Shown here: positions 1 to 9,841 of the stretch, piece by piece
Layout of the letters: each line of letters starts with the position of its first letter
Numbering within the stretch: the stretch's first letter is position 1
NCBI GenBank assembly: GCA_020736575.1
Contig: JAGPYM010000001.1
Location: 2,852,001-2,916,000 of the forward strand
DNA length: 64,000 nt
Source: Thelonectria olida
Lineage: Eukaryota; Ascomycota; Sordariomycetes; Hypocreales; Nectriaceae
Direction of reading: 5' to 3'
Notes under the pieces: generated by a model
What the model saw: only the letters and a program-made list of their open reading frames with translations
Database searches by the model: none
Told to the model about the DNA's origin: nothing
Made by a program: the position numbers and the translations under genes

Positions 1-1770
1 AATGTCATGTCACCAAATGCCGGAAAGCACGGGGGTTGGGAAGGGATGGGATGGGATCGCCTGTACGGATGCCATTTCAAGAATTCCCTCTCTGTAAGTC
101 GAAACCCGAGCAGAGGCCGACAGACACTCTTCCCACTGTCCTCGGCTGAAGAGAGAAAAGATAGACGGATGGGCGTTTTTTGAGTTGCAACTCAAACGCG
201 GACAAAGAACTGCTCAAGACGGAGCAATAATATGTCAGACTATCTATCACTCTCCACACATTCATTCAGCTAACTCTACGCAGCTAGTGAAGAAAGGCCT
301 TTGGTTGTGTCTCTCTTCAGGCGGACGCTAGCAGGGCATCTCCCCCAGGTCTTCTCCCCTCCCCCAATTCGTCTCCCCGGGTTTGGTCCTTGTCTTGGAC
401 CCTGTGTTTTCGATGGTGGAGAATGAAACAGGTACCTTTGTGCGTGGTAGTAATGAATGTAGATTCTGCCCTTCCTCACGCATGTGACGCCTTGTCAAAT
501 CGACTGCGGGATACTCCACAATCAGCTGGCATCTCGTCAGCCCAGATCCCTTCCCTTCAGAGAGAAGGGTGGTCAACGAGTGCGCAGGCCTATCAGATGA
601 TTTCCCACCATATCCCACACCCCCCAAAACGATAGATCGATGACACCTCCCTTGCGTGTGAAGCACATACTATGTGCACAGTCCGTCCCCATACAATAAT
701 AGCTCCTCTCGACTAACACCGACATGTGGTGGGGACGGACGGCACAAACGACAGACTATCAAAGTCGCCATACCCGACGAGATATGTCCTTGGCCGTTAG
801 CGGCCTAGTCCCGCAGCGGCGAGAGGGCTCACCAGCCGTTCCAGTGGTCCCTATTCGCAGAATATGGCTGACAATGTGGGTGTGTCTCCGGGAGCTGGCC
901 ATTGGGCTGGCTGAGGAGGGGCAGCCACGGGAAACCTTCGCAGCCACGACGCTAACTCATCGGCCCCGAGACATCCAACGTCCAGATAATCAGACAACAT
1001 TCGTCGTGCAGTGTACAGAGCAGCTATGGCCGGTCTCGATCAAGGTTTGCTTGGTTCCGGACGCCTCTGCCCTTGCCTCTGCTACCAACGCCCTCCTCCA
1101 TCCACCTTGAGCTCAACCCGCCAACCCGCCCTGCCGAATGCCCGCCTGAGAGAGGGTCCTCCTCCCTCGTGAAATCCTCGTTCGACGTATCATGGTCAAC
1201 GTGGGCCCGTCAATCTTGTGCTCTCAAAGGGCTAGCTATCTCGATCCGTCCAGCCCACCAAGGGCAGCCCGTCAAAGTAAATTACCTCTTTGTCCAGGAC
1301 AGTGTCCGGCTCATAGAGGTGGGAATAGCCGCCGTATCCAAAGTCACCATCCCCATTGACGTCGGAATGGCAGCATGTTGAAGCTCCGTTCCAGGAAAAC
1401 CCTTGATATCCAGATCCGGGCTCGGCGGTACTGCACATGAGCCTACTGCCGGCTTCGATGTAGGTATCCAAAGCATCTTCTGACGTGGTTAACAAGAGCC
1501 GTGTAAGGGGGTGGATATGGCCATGAAAGGATTTCCTCTGCATCTTGGTGGTTACATCACTGTGGTGAGACGAGTGGAGGAGATACAGTATGCATCTCTC
1601 TCGTGCATCGTACACCCAAGCTATCGCCCACACCCCCCCAAGTCTTTGCATATCGAAGGCCTCGATGGCCTAGCCCTCTCAGCATCCACTCAGTCCGGAG
1701 GGAGTGATGCGTCCATGACTGCCGTGCCTCCCAGAGAAGAGAGAGACCCGGTTCGGCTCTCCCGTCGAGA
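1..1770. other. gene-free stretch upstream of the aquaporin gene
   Basis: I see no convincing gene here. Open frames of up to about 140 codons occur on both strands, but they overlap each other, are rich in Arg, Ser and Pro and show no domain. The rightmost part is presumably the promoter and 5' leader of the aquaporin gene. Confidence 0.5.
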
Positions 1771-1777
1771 ATATATA
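1771..1777 (+). promoter_or_regulatory. TATA-like box of the aquaporin gene
   Basis: An ATATATA run lies about 120 bp before the aquaporin ATG and is followed by a CA-rich leader that ends in an ACAACC-ATG start context. The spacing suits a core promoter with a short 5' UTR. This is inferred from sequence and position only. Confidence 0.45.
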
Positions 1778-1897
1778 GCCCCGTCATGGCCTCCTAACGA
1801 TGCTCCCGATCATCAAGCAAGCAATCCAACCCATCAATCACTCACACATCTTTGACAACCGCCACCACCATCTCATCAACATCATTCACACACAACC

Positions 1898-2935
1898 ATG
1901 AGCGCTCCTCCGGTATCCGTATCACCCAACGGGCCAGCTCCCCCAGCTCCCCCAGCTGACAAGCGTCACCATCCCTTCGCCAACCCCGTCAGAAACCTCT
2001 TCGTCATTATCTTTGGCGAGTTCTGCGGAACCTTCATGTTCCTCCTCTTGTCCTTCATCGGCGCCCAGACAGCCATCCTCACCAACAACCCATCAGACCC
2101 AGATGCCGGTCTCCAGCCCTTCAGTTTGATGTACATTGCCGCTGCTTTCGGCACTGCTCTGGCCGTCAATGTTTGGATCTTCTACCGCATCTCGGGTGGA
2201 ATGTTTAACCCAGCTGTAAGCAGCACACCTTTCCCCCCATTTTGTCATTCACGCGCACCGTCCTAACAATTGGGTTCTCAGGTCACCCTCGGTCTAGTCC
2301 TCGTCGGTGCCGTCAAGCCTCTCCGTGGCTTGGCCATCTTCCCAACCCAAATCGTTGCTGGTATCGCCGCCGCTGCCGTCACCCACGGACTGCTCCCCGG
2401 TCCCCTCAAGGTTGCCAACACGCTGGGCGGAGGTATCAACCGCACTCAGGGCCTCTTCCTCGAGATGTTCTTGACTGCGCAACTGGTCTTGACCGTATAC
2501 TTCCTGGCCGTCGAGAAGCACCGCGGAACCTTCCTCGCGCCCATTGGCATCGGCATTTCCGTCTTCATCGCCCACATCGCTGCCACGAACTGGACCGGCA
2601 CCTCAATCAACCCTGCCCGATCCTTCGGCCCTGCTTGCATCGTTGGCTTCACCGACTACCAATGGATCTACTGGCTGGGCCCCTTCATGGGCTCCCTTTT
2701 GGCCTTTGGCGCCTACACGGCCTTCAAGTGGCTCGAGTACCAGACTGCCAACCCCGGCCAGGACGACGATGGCGACGTCGAGCGAGGACATCACTTCAGC
2801 GTCCGCGCCAATGACAAGACCATGCCCCCTGGCTCTCGCCTGGACGACATCCCCAGCCCCATGAACAGCCCCACGAAGCCCCGAGTCGTCAGGAACGACA
2901 GCGTTATTGACGGCCAGATCAGCCCTGGCTACTAG
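1898..2935 (+). CDS. aquaporin (MIP family, orthodox-type water channel)
   Basis: Two exons, 1898-2215 and 2282-2935, give 323 residues. The 66-nt intron has a GTAAG donor, a CTAAC branch point and a CTCAG acceptor. Splicing restores the first NPA box: NPA ends exon 1 and VTLG opens exon 2. The second box is NPARSFGPA, near residue 240. Six hydrophobic helices surround the two half-helices. The selectivity-filter region has His in HIAATN, Thr in WTGTSINPAR and the Arg after the second NPA. That pattern resembles orthodox water channels more than glycerol facilitators (inference from the family). The N-terminus is short and Pro-rich and the C-terminus is a hydrophilic tail of about 65 residues, both probably cytosolic. 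The location is plasma or internal membrane; substrate specificity is not proven. Confidence 0.93.
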
Positions 2936-3259
2936 GTTCGTTTTCGAACTTTCGCCACGACTGCCATATGGGAACTTGCATTGACTGCAGGTCGCGCCCT
3001 CTTGTGAACAACGGATTTTGGTACACGATATTCCGGTCTAGGATGAAAACATGCTGGTGAACAATGCATGACTGACAAAGTCGGTGTGTGACAGACCGTA
3101 GGGTCGATGGGATATGGGAAAGGGAAGGGGAAGAATGTGTGTTTGGGGAGGACATTTCCGGAGGAACATTTAAGTGCTGGCATTTAGAGCGCGGATCAAA
3201 CATACAATCATTTTAATAATACACTGACTGAATTTGGTATTTCCCAATTCAAAATCAAA
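2936..3259. other. spacer between convergent genes
   Basis: About 320 bp of 3' flank shared by the aquaporin gene (+) and the small membrane-protein gene (-). AT-rich 'TTTTAATAATACA' near 3212 could hold poly(A) signals for the aquaporin. I see nothing else. Confidence 0.4.
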
Positions 3260-3820
3260 TCAATCGCTTTGCTGTCCCAGCATGAGTCCCAAGCCCGCCT
3301 CGTACTCGTCTCGTCGGTTCACAGGCGCAGTAACCCTCCAGAAGGCCTTGGCTCCCGTCCAGAAGACCCACGCCATCAAGAATAAAAAGTCAAAAACGGT
3401 AAAGACGTAGATGCCGTCAGCCAAGACCATAAGTACGCCGCCGCGGTTGTAGAGTCGGCCCAGGGCTGCGCTGATTGGCCCCGAGAGGACGAGGTCAAGG
3501 AGGACCATGGAGAGGATGGCCAGCAGGGCGAGCAGCCACAGTGCGCACAACACGAGCAGGGTCATTGAGCCGTGTCGTGACTGGTAGAAGAATTCGTGCC
3601 ATTTGGTTGTGCGGTAGCTGGTGAACGGGGTATAGTAGGCCACTTTGAAGAGGAGGAAGGCCTCCAGGGTGAGCGTGATGAGGGCTAGGGTGATGGACCA
3701 CAGAAGCGGCTTCGTCACAGCGCTGAAGTCGATGATAGCGAGGCTTCCCAAGAGGCCGGCCCAGAGGCCAAAGGCGGTGATGCGAACCTTGGTGCTGATC
3801 ACCGGTGTCTGCGCCGACAT
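3260..3820 (-). CDS. small four-TM membrane protein, function unknown
   Basis: A single exon gives 186 residues, from the ATG at 3820 to the TGA at 3260. Four hydrophobic segments are evident at about residues 13-33, 38-64, 84-112 and 127-157. They are separated by short loops, and a charged loop of about 20 residues between TM2 and TM3 contains aromatic and basic residues. The C-terminal tail is short and hydrophilic. There is no cleavable signal peptide; the first TM would act as anchor. The layout recalls MARVEL-like or other small fungal tetraspan proteins, but I recognise no family motif and assign no function. It is convergent with the aquaporin gene and about 250 bp from the tRNA gene. 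Confidence 0.72.
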   Translation of the reverse strand: MSAQTPVISTKVRITAFGLWAGLLGSLAIIDFSAVTKPLLWSITLALITLTLEAFLLFKVAYYTPFTSYRTTKWHEFFYQSRHGSMTLLVLCALWLLALLAILSMVLLDLVLSGPISAALGRLYNRGGVLMVLADGIYVFTVFDFLFLMAWVFWTGAKAFWRVTAPVNRRDEYEAGLGLMLGQQSD

Positions 3821-4070
3821 TTCTGATGATGGGGAAGTGGAATTGTTTATGTTGTTGTACGAATCAGCAATTCAAACCTCGTCGTCAGTCAGATTGAAGG
3901 AAGGAGTCCAACGTCGCAATGGGCCCCTGTCTGTGGCTGACGTGTTGTGGCGCTTGGGGCTTGTTTCGGCGGCTGTCTCACTTCACAACCCCAGCTCATG
4001 ACAACAACTCAGAAGGAGCAAAAAGATAACAGCCAAAAGATGCAAAAAAGAAATGTTTGGATATAGGAAA

Positions 4071-4155
4071 AGCCCAATGCGGGGGTCGAACCCGCAGCCT
4101 TGAGATTTGTGTACTCTATAAGAGTCTCACGCTCTACCGATTGAGCTAACCGGGC
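4071..4155 (-). tRNA. tRNA-Lys (anticodon CTT) with a 12-nt intron
   Basis: Read on the minus strand, the 85-nt gene begins GCCCGGTTAGCTCAATCGG and ends with the acceptor strand ATTGGGC plus discriminator T. The D-arm/A box is TAGCTCAATCGGTAGAGC and the T-arm/B box is GGTTCGAACCC. The anticodon stem TGAGA/TCTCA encloses a loop with CTT. A 12-nt intron (TAGAGTACACAA) follows position 37, the canonical site for eukaryotic nuclear tRNA introns. Removing it leaves a standard 73-nt cloverleaf. CCA is not encoded. A and B boxes are intact, so Pol III transcription is expected. Confidence 0.95.
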
Positions 4156-4697
4156 CTCAATCGTATTGATGTTGAGTGGGAGTGCGAATTTTGTGTTTAT
4201 GTTGGCTGAGTGGAGGTTAGGGCTACAATCACGCCCACCCACCCTATACGACTCTCCTCATCTGACCACCCTCCTCTTCGGTTGGCATTTAAACTATTTA
4301 TCGAGCAAACAACTATATATCTCTCTCTTTTTTTTCTTTCTTTCTTTCTTTTATTTGAGCTATCTGTCTACGGGTCCTCCATTTAACCTATTTGGGTCCC
4401 ATTTCTTCAGCAAAAGCTCATCTTTTTAGCTTTTGCGCACTCTTTGCTGTGTGTTGTTAAAGATGAAATCTCATCATGATGGCAAACCCTTGTTTCACCA
4501 AGCACCTCGCACAAGAATTCTAACTGAACGTGCCATGTATCTACTACAATTTCATTATAGACTATCCCCAAATACTACTAAACTAGTATACTAAGACTCA
4601 ACTAACACCACGCATGTAATGCCTTCTGACTGGGAATATGCAAGGATGAAGCATTATCGGAAACGAAGGAGAGTTCTCCATAGCTTTCCAGACCTTC
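4156..4697. other. spacer between tRNA-Lys and the sugar transporter 3' end
   Basis: No gene is visible. It contains a T/C-rich run at 4321-4352 and AT-rich sequence that probably serves as 3' UTR of the sugar transporter gene. Confidence 0.4.
4321..4352. repeat. low-complexity T/C tract
   Basis: An uninterrupted pyrimidine run (CTCT then T8 and CTTT repeats) upstream of tRNA-Lys in its direction of transcription. It is a simple slippage-prone repeat. Confidence 0.7.
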
Positions 4698-6515
4698 CTA
4701 AACATTTTGGACGTTGAGAACTTCTCCGTACTTGTCGACAGCGAGCGCTTTCTTCGAAGTGGATTCCTTGACGGGATTCTTGGCCTTGAAGATTTCGTCG
4801 AGTTCTTCGAGCTATAGAGATTGTTAGTAAAAGTACAATAGGTAAGGCGGGGTCCAATGCGCGAGAACTTACAGTGCGGCCCTTGGTCTCGGGGATAACT
4901 AGATACACAACGGCAACTTGAACCGCGTCCCAAATAATGAAGACGATATAAGTCTTCCAGCCGATCTTGGCCATGGACACTGGCCAAGCAAATTGGTTCA
5001 GAAGACCGGCAACGTTGACGGCAAGAGAAGAGAAGGCCATTCCCTTAGCTCGCATCTCGAAGGAGAGGACCTCGACGGGATACAGAGCCTGAAGGGGAGT
5101 GATACCGACCGAGTAGATGGCACCAAAGATAAAGATCATAGCCAAAGCCGCCTTAGAAGCAACGTGGTTCGAGTACAGCTTGGTGCCATCGTCGGACTCT
5201 CCATAATACGACTTGGTGAATTGGGAGGTGGCAATGCACATTCCAAGCCATACAACTGTGCAGCCGGTGAATGAGAAAAGGAGCAGGGGGCGACGGCCAA
5301 TTCTATCCACAAGCATGGCTCCAAAGATGGCAAAGACGAATTGCTGGCAGTTGTTGATCAGGGTGATGTTGGCCTGCTCAATCATGCCAGTGTAGCCGGC
5401 AGTGTCGAGGACGGAGCCGAGGAAATATGAAAGCACGGCGTTTCCAGCCCATTGGCCAAAGATGGAGACGATAAGATTGCAAGAAAGACGATAGACGGCG
5501 GCTCGGTTGCGGAAGAGCGCGCGATAGTCCCACCAACGTTTGTCGGCGCCATCCATGTCCAGAAACTCCTCGTACTCGTCGAGCTGGAGCTTGACCCAGA
5601 CAGACTCGGGGTTGCCTTCACCGTGGTACTTGGTGAGAACCTCCTTGGCCTTTTCCTTTTTGTTGTTGACATAGAGCCATCGAGGCGACTCGGGCAGCAA
5701 CATGCAAAACAGGCAGATGAGGCCGGAGAAGAGGGCCTGAAGCCAGGTGATGAGACGCCATGAGTAGTCGCCGCCCGTGTTGAGTCCACCTCGCGCAGAA
5801 CCGGCCGAGATGATGGATCCACTAAACCAGAGGGTATTGTACATGGCTAAGGCGAGGCAGATGGATCAGCAACCAAGTCCCAACAGACAGACAAGACGGG
5901 ACGACGTTACTTACCGCCAACAACACCACGGAAGGCAGGGTGGTTGATTTCAACGACGTACATGGGGCCGGCCGAGGCTGCGATGGAGACGCCGAAGCCA
6001 AGAAGGAATCGACCGCCCATAAACTGACCCATGCCGTTGGAGGTTCCCTGAATAATGGTACCGACGATGATTGTCGCCGCACCAATGAACATGCCGACGC
6101 GGCGACCCAGTCCATCGATGGAGGGGCCCACGAATGGAAGAGCGACGATGCCACCGATTTGGTACATAGAAGAGACGATGCCGGCCCAGATGCCATCATT
6201 ATCCAGCACATACTTCTCCTTGAACCACTTGTTCTGCAAGAGATTGTTGATGAGGCTGCCATCGTAGCCGTTCATCGTACTGCAGAAGAATCCGACGAGG
6301 GAGAATAGGTAGATCATCATCATGTGCTTCGACCAGGCGCTGGGGGGTTCCTTGAGCATGGCCTCGTTGAAGGCCTCATTGCCCGACACAACGTGGACCT
6401 TGACATCCTTCTGTGCAGTCTTAGCAAGCCAGCGCTAGGGTTCGAAAGGCGTAGAGGTCCTTACCTTCTCGTCGATGACGGGCTCTTGGCCCTTTGAATC
6501 AATCTTGTCAGACAT
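4698..6515 (-). CDS. MFS sugar transporter (sugar porter family, lactose/hexose permease-like)
   Basis: Four exons on the minus strand (6515-6465, 6410-5915, 5846-4873, 4811-4698) give 544 residues. All three introns have GTAAG donors and YAG acceptors, and splicing keeps frame. Sugar-porter (PF00083) hallmarks are present: a hydrophobic first helix followed by NGYDGSLI, GRR after TM2, GRFLLGFG in TM4, PESPRWL after TM6, GRRPLLL after TM8, and PETKGRTLEELDEIF after TM12. The last motif spans the final intron (GRT ends exon 3, LEELDEIF begins exon 4), which confirms that junction. About 12 TM helices import a sugar by proton symport across the plasma membrane (family knowledge); the substrate cannot be read. 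Two CreA-like sites lie in the promoter. The N-terminus is hydrophilic and cytosolic. Confidence 0.94.
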
Positions 6516-6604
6516 GGTCGTCGTTTCGATTTAGGTGTAATTCAATCGGGAGCGGTGGTTGGTGGTTGAGATGCGGGCTGCCCGACTGTAGGTGCTGAGG
6601 CGCT

Positions 6605-6640
6605 CTGGGGAAGGAGAAAGAAGAGACGATCTATCCGGGG
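6605..6640 (-). promoter_or_regulatory. two CreA-like (SYGGRG) sites upstream of the sugar transporter
   Basis: CTGGGG at 6605-6610 and CCGGGG at 6635-6640 both fit the CreA/CRE-1 consensus 5'-SYGGRG-3' on the plus strand. They lie 90-125 bp upstream of the transporter ATG, with a TATTTATTTA stretch just beyond at about 6652-6661. Paired sites are typical of carbon-catabolite-repressed promoters. The motif is short, so chance occurrence is possible. Confidence 0.4.
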
Positions 6641-9600
6641 AAGAAGGAGGATATTTATTTACGATGACAATCCTTCAACTGGAGAGGCGACGATGCAATG
6701 GAAACACAAGCGGAGATCAATGCCGACAGCCATTCAGCCACAAGGAATGGCACAGGGCATGATGCATCCAGAGAACACACCATCAGCTGCTTCACCGTTG
6801 GCGGGACTTCGGAAGGAACCACCGTTTCGTCTGGTCCCGTTGGACATTGTCTTTAGCGCCACGTGCAAGGATTGCGGGAGCAATGACCCGATGCCTAGAT
6901 CAAAGTGTATTGGGGTGGTATGGGTGATTGGGTGGGTGACCCAGGGGCTAGGTGTTCTCGACCATGTTACCCCAGATGCTCAGTGCGTTAGATGTCCAAT
7001 TTTCGTAAATCTGATTAGGATTCTAAACGAGCGGCTGTTCCTATAACGATGGAATGAGTGCGCAATACCTTGGTTGGGAAAAGACATGCCAATGCCAAGC
7101 GGAAGGTTGCCTCGTCCTCTCTCGCCTCGAATCCTGGAGATGTCAACACATTGAGCGTCGTGGAGTTTCAGGTAAGAAGAACGACAATTATTCAGTATCT
7201 TAACCGATAGCATCCTCATATAAGTTCCATGAAAATATGCAACATTGCCGGTGCTGCTACCTACCTCCCAATGTCCTGACAAGTCCTGGCCAGATACAGA
7301 AATAGAAGGTTACACATCGAACCCAGCGGTACTTTAGACGCCTCTCACACTCCATCGCGGCATAATCCTGCCGTGAAAAGCACATGCATTTGGCAGTTCA
7401 GGTCGAATGCTTCACACGGGACCAAGCCTCGATTGGGCTGCGGAGGACAACCTTCCGAAGACTAATCGTCCTAATTTGGGACCGGTCCGCGTAAATCTGG
7501 CGACGACGACGACCAGGAATCGTTCACAAACCAGTGGGGCATAAGGCGATTACCGTACAATCCATTTAAAAGAAGACATATTAAGGTGATGGTCTGTTGC
7601 GTCTTCCTTCATACATAATAAGCGAGGAAAACAGAGTGGGCGTGAGGTCTTTCTTTGGTAAAGTCCAAGGACACGGGTCAAGGTATCATGAATCTTTCTG
7701 CAAGCATACTCCGCCTGCAATGTTGGCAATCTGCAGTAAATTCGGGCGTGAAAATAGCTTTCAACAGTTATGTTTGAGTTGTCAAGGTTCCCCATGTGGG
7801 CACGTCTGGGGTTGCTACTACTCATCGATTGATCAGCCTGACCCACGAGTCTATCTCTTCTTCGGTGGAGTAGGGTCAGGCCGCCCCGCAGCGACGCTCG
7901 GGGAGTGGTGGCATGGTGCTCACGGTTGGGGCTTCAAGTTGGAGGGAACATGTCCCGACAACCCAGCGGCGGAGTCAGCGTGTTTGGTATCCGAAAAATG
8001 GCCTTTCCTCGGCCGTACTCCGACGGGCCGTCATCGCGGCACGCGAGCCCCCGTATGGCATGACGAATCAGATGCCAATGAAGCTTCCCCAGCTCTGAAC
8101 AAGTGGCTGCCGAACTTGGGCATTGATAATGGCGACCAGCTCACCGGGACATGAGCCCGCGGAAGACGCTGCTCTCAGAGCCTTGTGATGGCTGTCAAGA
8201 TCGATCTGGGGAACCAATATTCTTTGATCTCCTGTTATCCTTTTTTAATCACTCCATCACTGGGTCTGGAGTCAACCAGCGAGCAATTGAAGTCTCGACA
8301 CAGACCTATCCCAGCATCATATGCCGGTCCTTTATCGGGTGGGACGGGCTTTATCCCGGGGCCTTTGGCGCCGACGTCTTCAGTCTCAGCCCCTTCAACT
8401 ACAGTTTCGAATTCCTTGGTGCAAGGTGGCCAATGACTGGTTATTCATCAACAAGCACTCGTATCGGTTGCCTGCCTTGTCACCGGCAGCGACTGCTGTC
8501 GTCGAGCCGTTGTTGAGGATTGATGACTGCTTGGTTTCAGATGAGGGCGATCCTATCGAATAGGCTGGATGACCAGCGATGCCAGCTGAGTTCTAGACCC
8601 GATGAAAACCGCGTCTTCACCACGTTCACGCCATGCAGTCAACTTCCATGTGACCGGCTACAGCACGTGGAAATGAACAGCAATGGGGCGTGGCGTATGA
8701 CAGAACAGACGTTGGATCCATTGAGCCTTCAATTAACGCGGCACGCGACTACAGAAGTCCTAGCATGGCTAATATTGTTGCTGTTGTCTATGGCGGTCGC
8801 CGTGCTCCGGTTGCGGCCGTTTGATAGGTGGTGCGCATTCGTGCTTTAGTCGTATGTGAACGTATCGGTCTCTTTCCGGATCCTGGCTTGGAGGCAAGTC
8901 ATGGAAGGATTGCAAGGAGACGCTTGATGGCTGGTTAGAGAACTCTTCTCCCTCGACACGCTCTTTGAGGAAAGTGATTGATAAAGGAGACAGGTAGATA
9001 AAGAAGCTTGAAATGATCTACCCACACACTGGAGAAGCGTTGATGGCGCCACAACTAAAAAAACCGTGGGGAAAACTGGGGAGCATTAGCATTGAGCTTC
9101 CTTCCAAGATTGGAAAACGACGAGGGCTGCGGAGGGCACGTGATGGGATCGAAGAGCACGCCTGCCCTAAGTTACCTCTTTCCAAAGGATGATTGAATCT
9201 GGGAGATTAGGTAATGTCTTTCCTTCGTACCGAGTCACTTTACAGCCGCAACACACACATCTCCATCTCCTCGAGAGCGTTGGTCGACAATTGGTCGCCT
9301 TGCCTCCCTCAGTCCTCCATGAAGTCAGTTACGACGCTGAGGCCTAATTAACAACCCCACACATCCGTTCGACCATTTTAAAACTGGTACCAAAGTCTCA
9401 TCAGCGGCGTCGGGAACCGGGACCTCGGCTCTGCCAACTTACCTCTTGATGAGATGCACGACGAGCATCTCGAAGCCTAGGACATTTGACTGACCTATTC
9501 TAGCGGCTGCTTCTCGAGACTCGACGACTCCTTTCCTCCTCCAAGACGACACCTCAACTGGAGGAATGCAATGTCAAGTCCTCAGCCGTCTACGGAGTCC

Positions 9601-9841
9601 CCTCGAATACTAGCGACCGCAACGGAGCCGAAGTTGGGCGTCTGGGCCCTGAAAAAGCGTCCGCTTTCCTCCGAGTGGGGCCTTTGATCTTTTGACGCCT
9701 GCGGGGAATTACCTAAGGCTCGCCTCTCGCTACCTTTCAGGTTTGTCCATCTTAGCACAATTTCTCTCACGAGACCGGAGCGAGGACCGAAAAAGAGATT
9801 CTGAACTGAGACCCGAGTCGGAGAGACGCCCGTGGCCAAAC
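6641..9841. other. 3.2-kb gene-free region between divergent transporter and regulator genes
   Basis: I find no credible protein gene. The longest open frame (about 7597-8154, +) opens with TTG rather than ATG and has no domain-like composition. The region separates the divergently transcribed sugar transporter and Zn2Cys6 regulator, so it may hold long regulatory sequence for both. CACGTG occurs near 9137 within GGGCACGTGATGG. Confidence 0.4.

Noticed and set aside
7597..8154. 185-codon frame in the transporter/TF spacer
   Set aside because: Starts with TTG, has no domain, and no splice signals link it to other frames.
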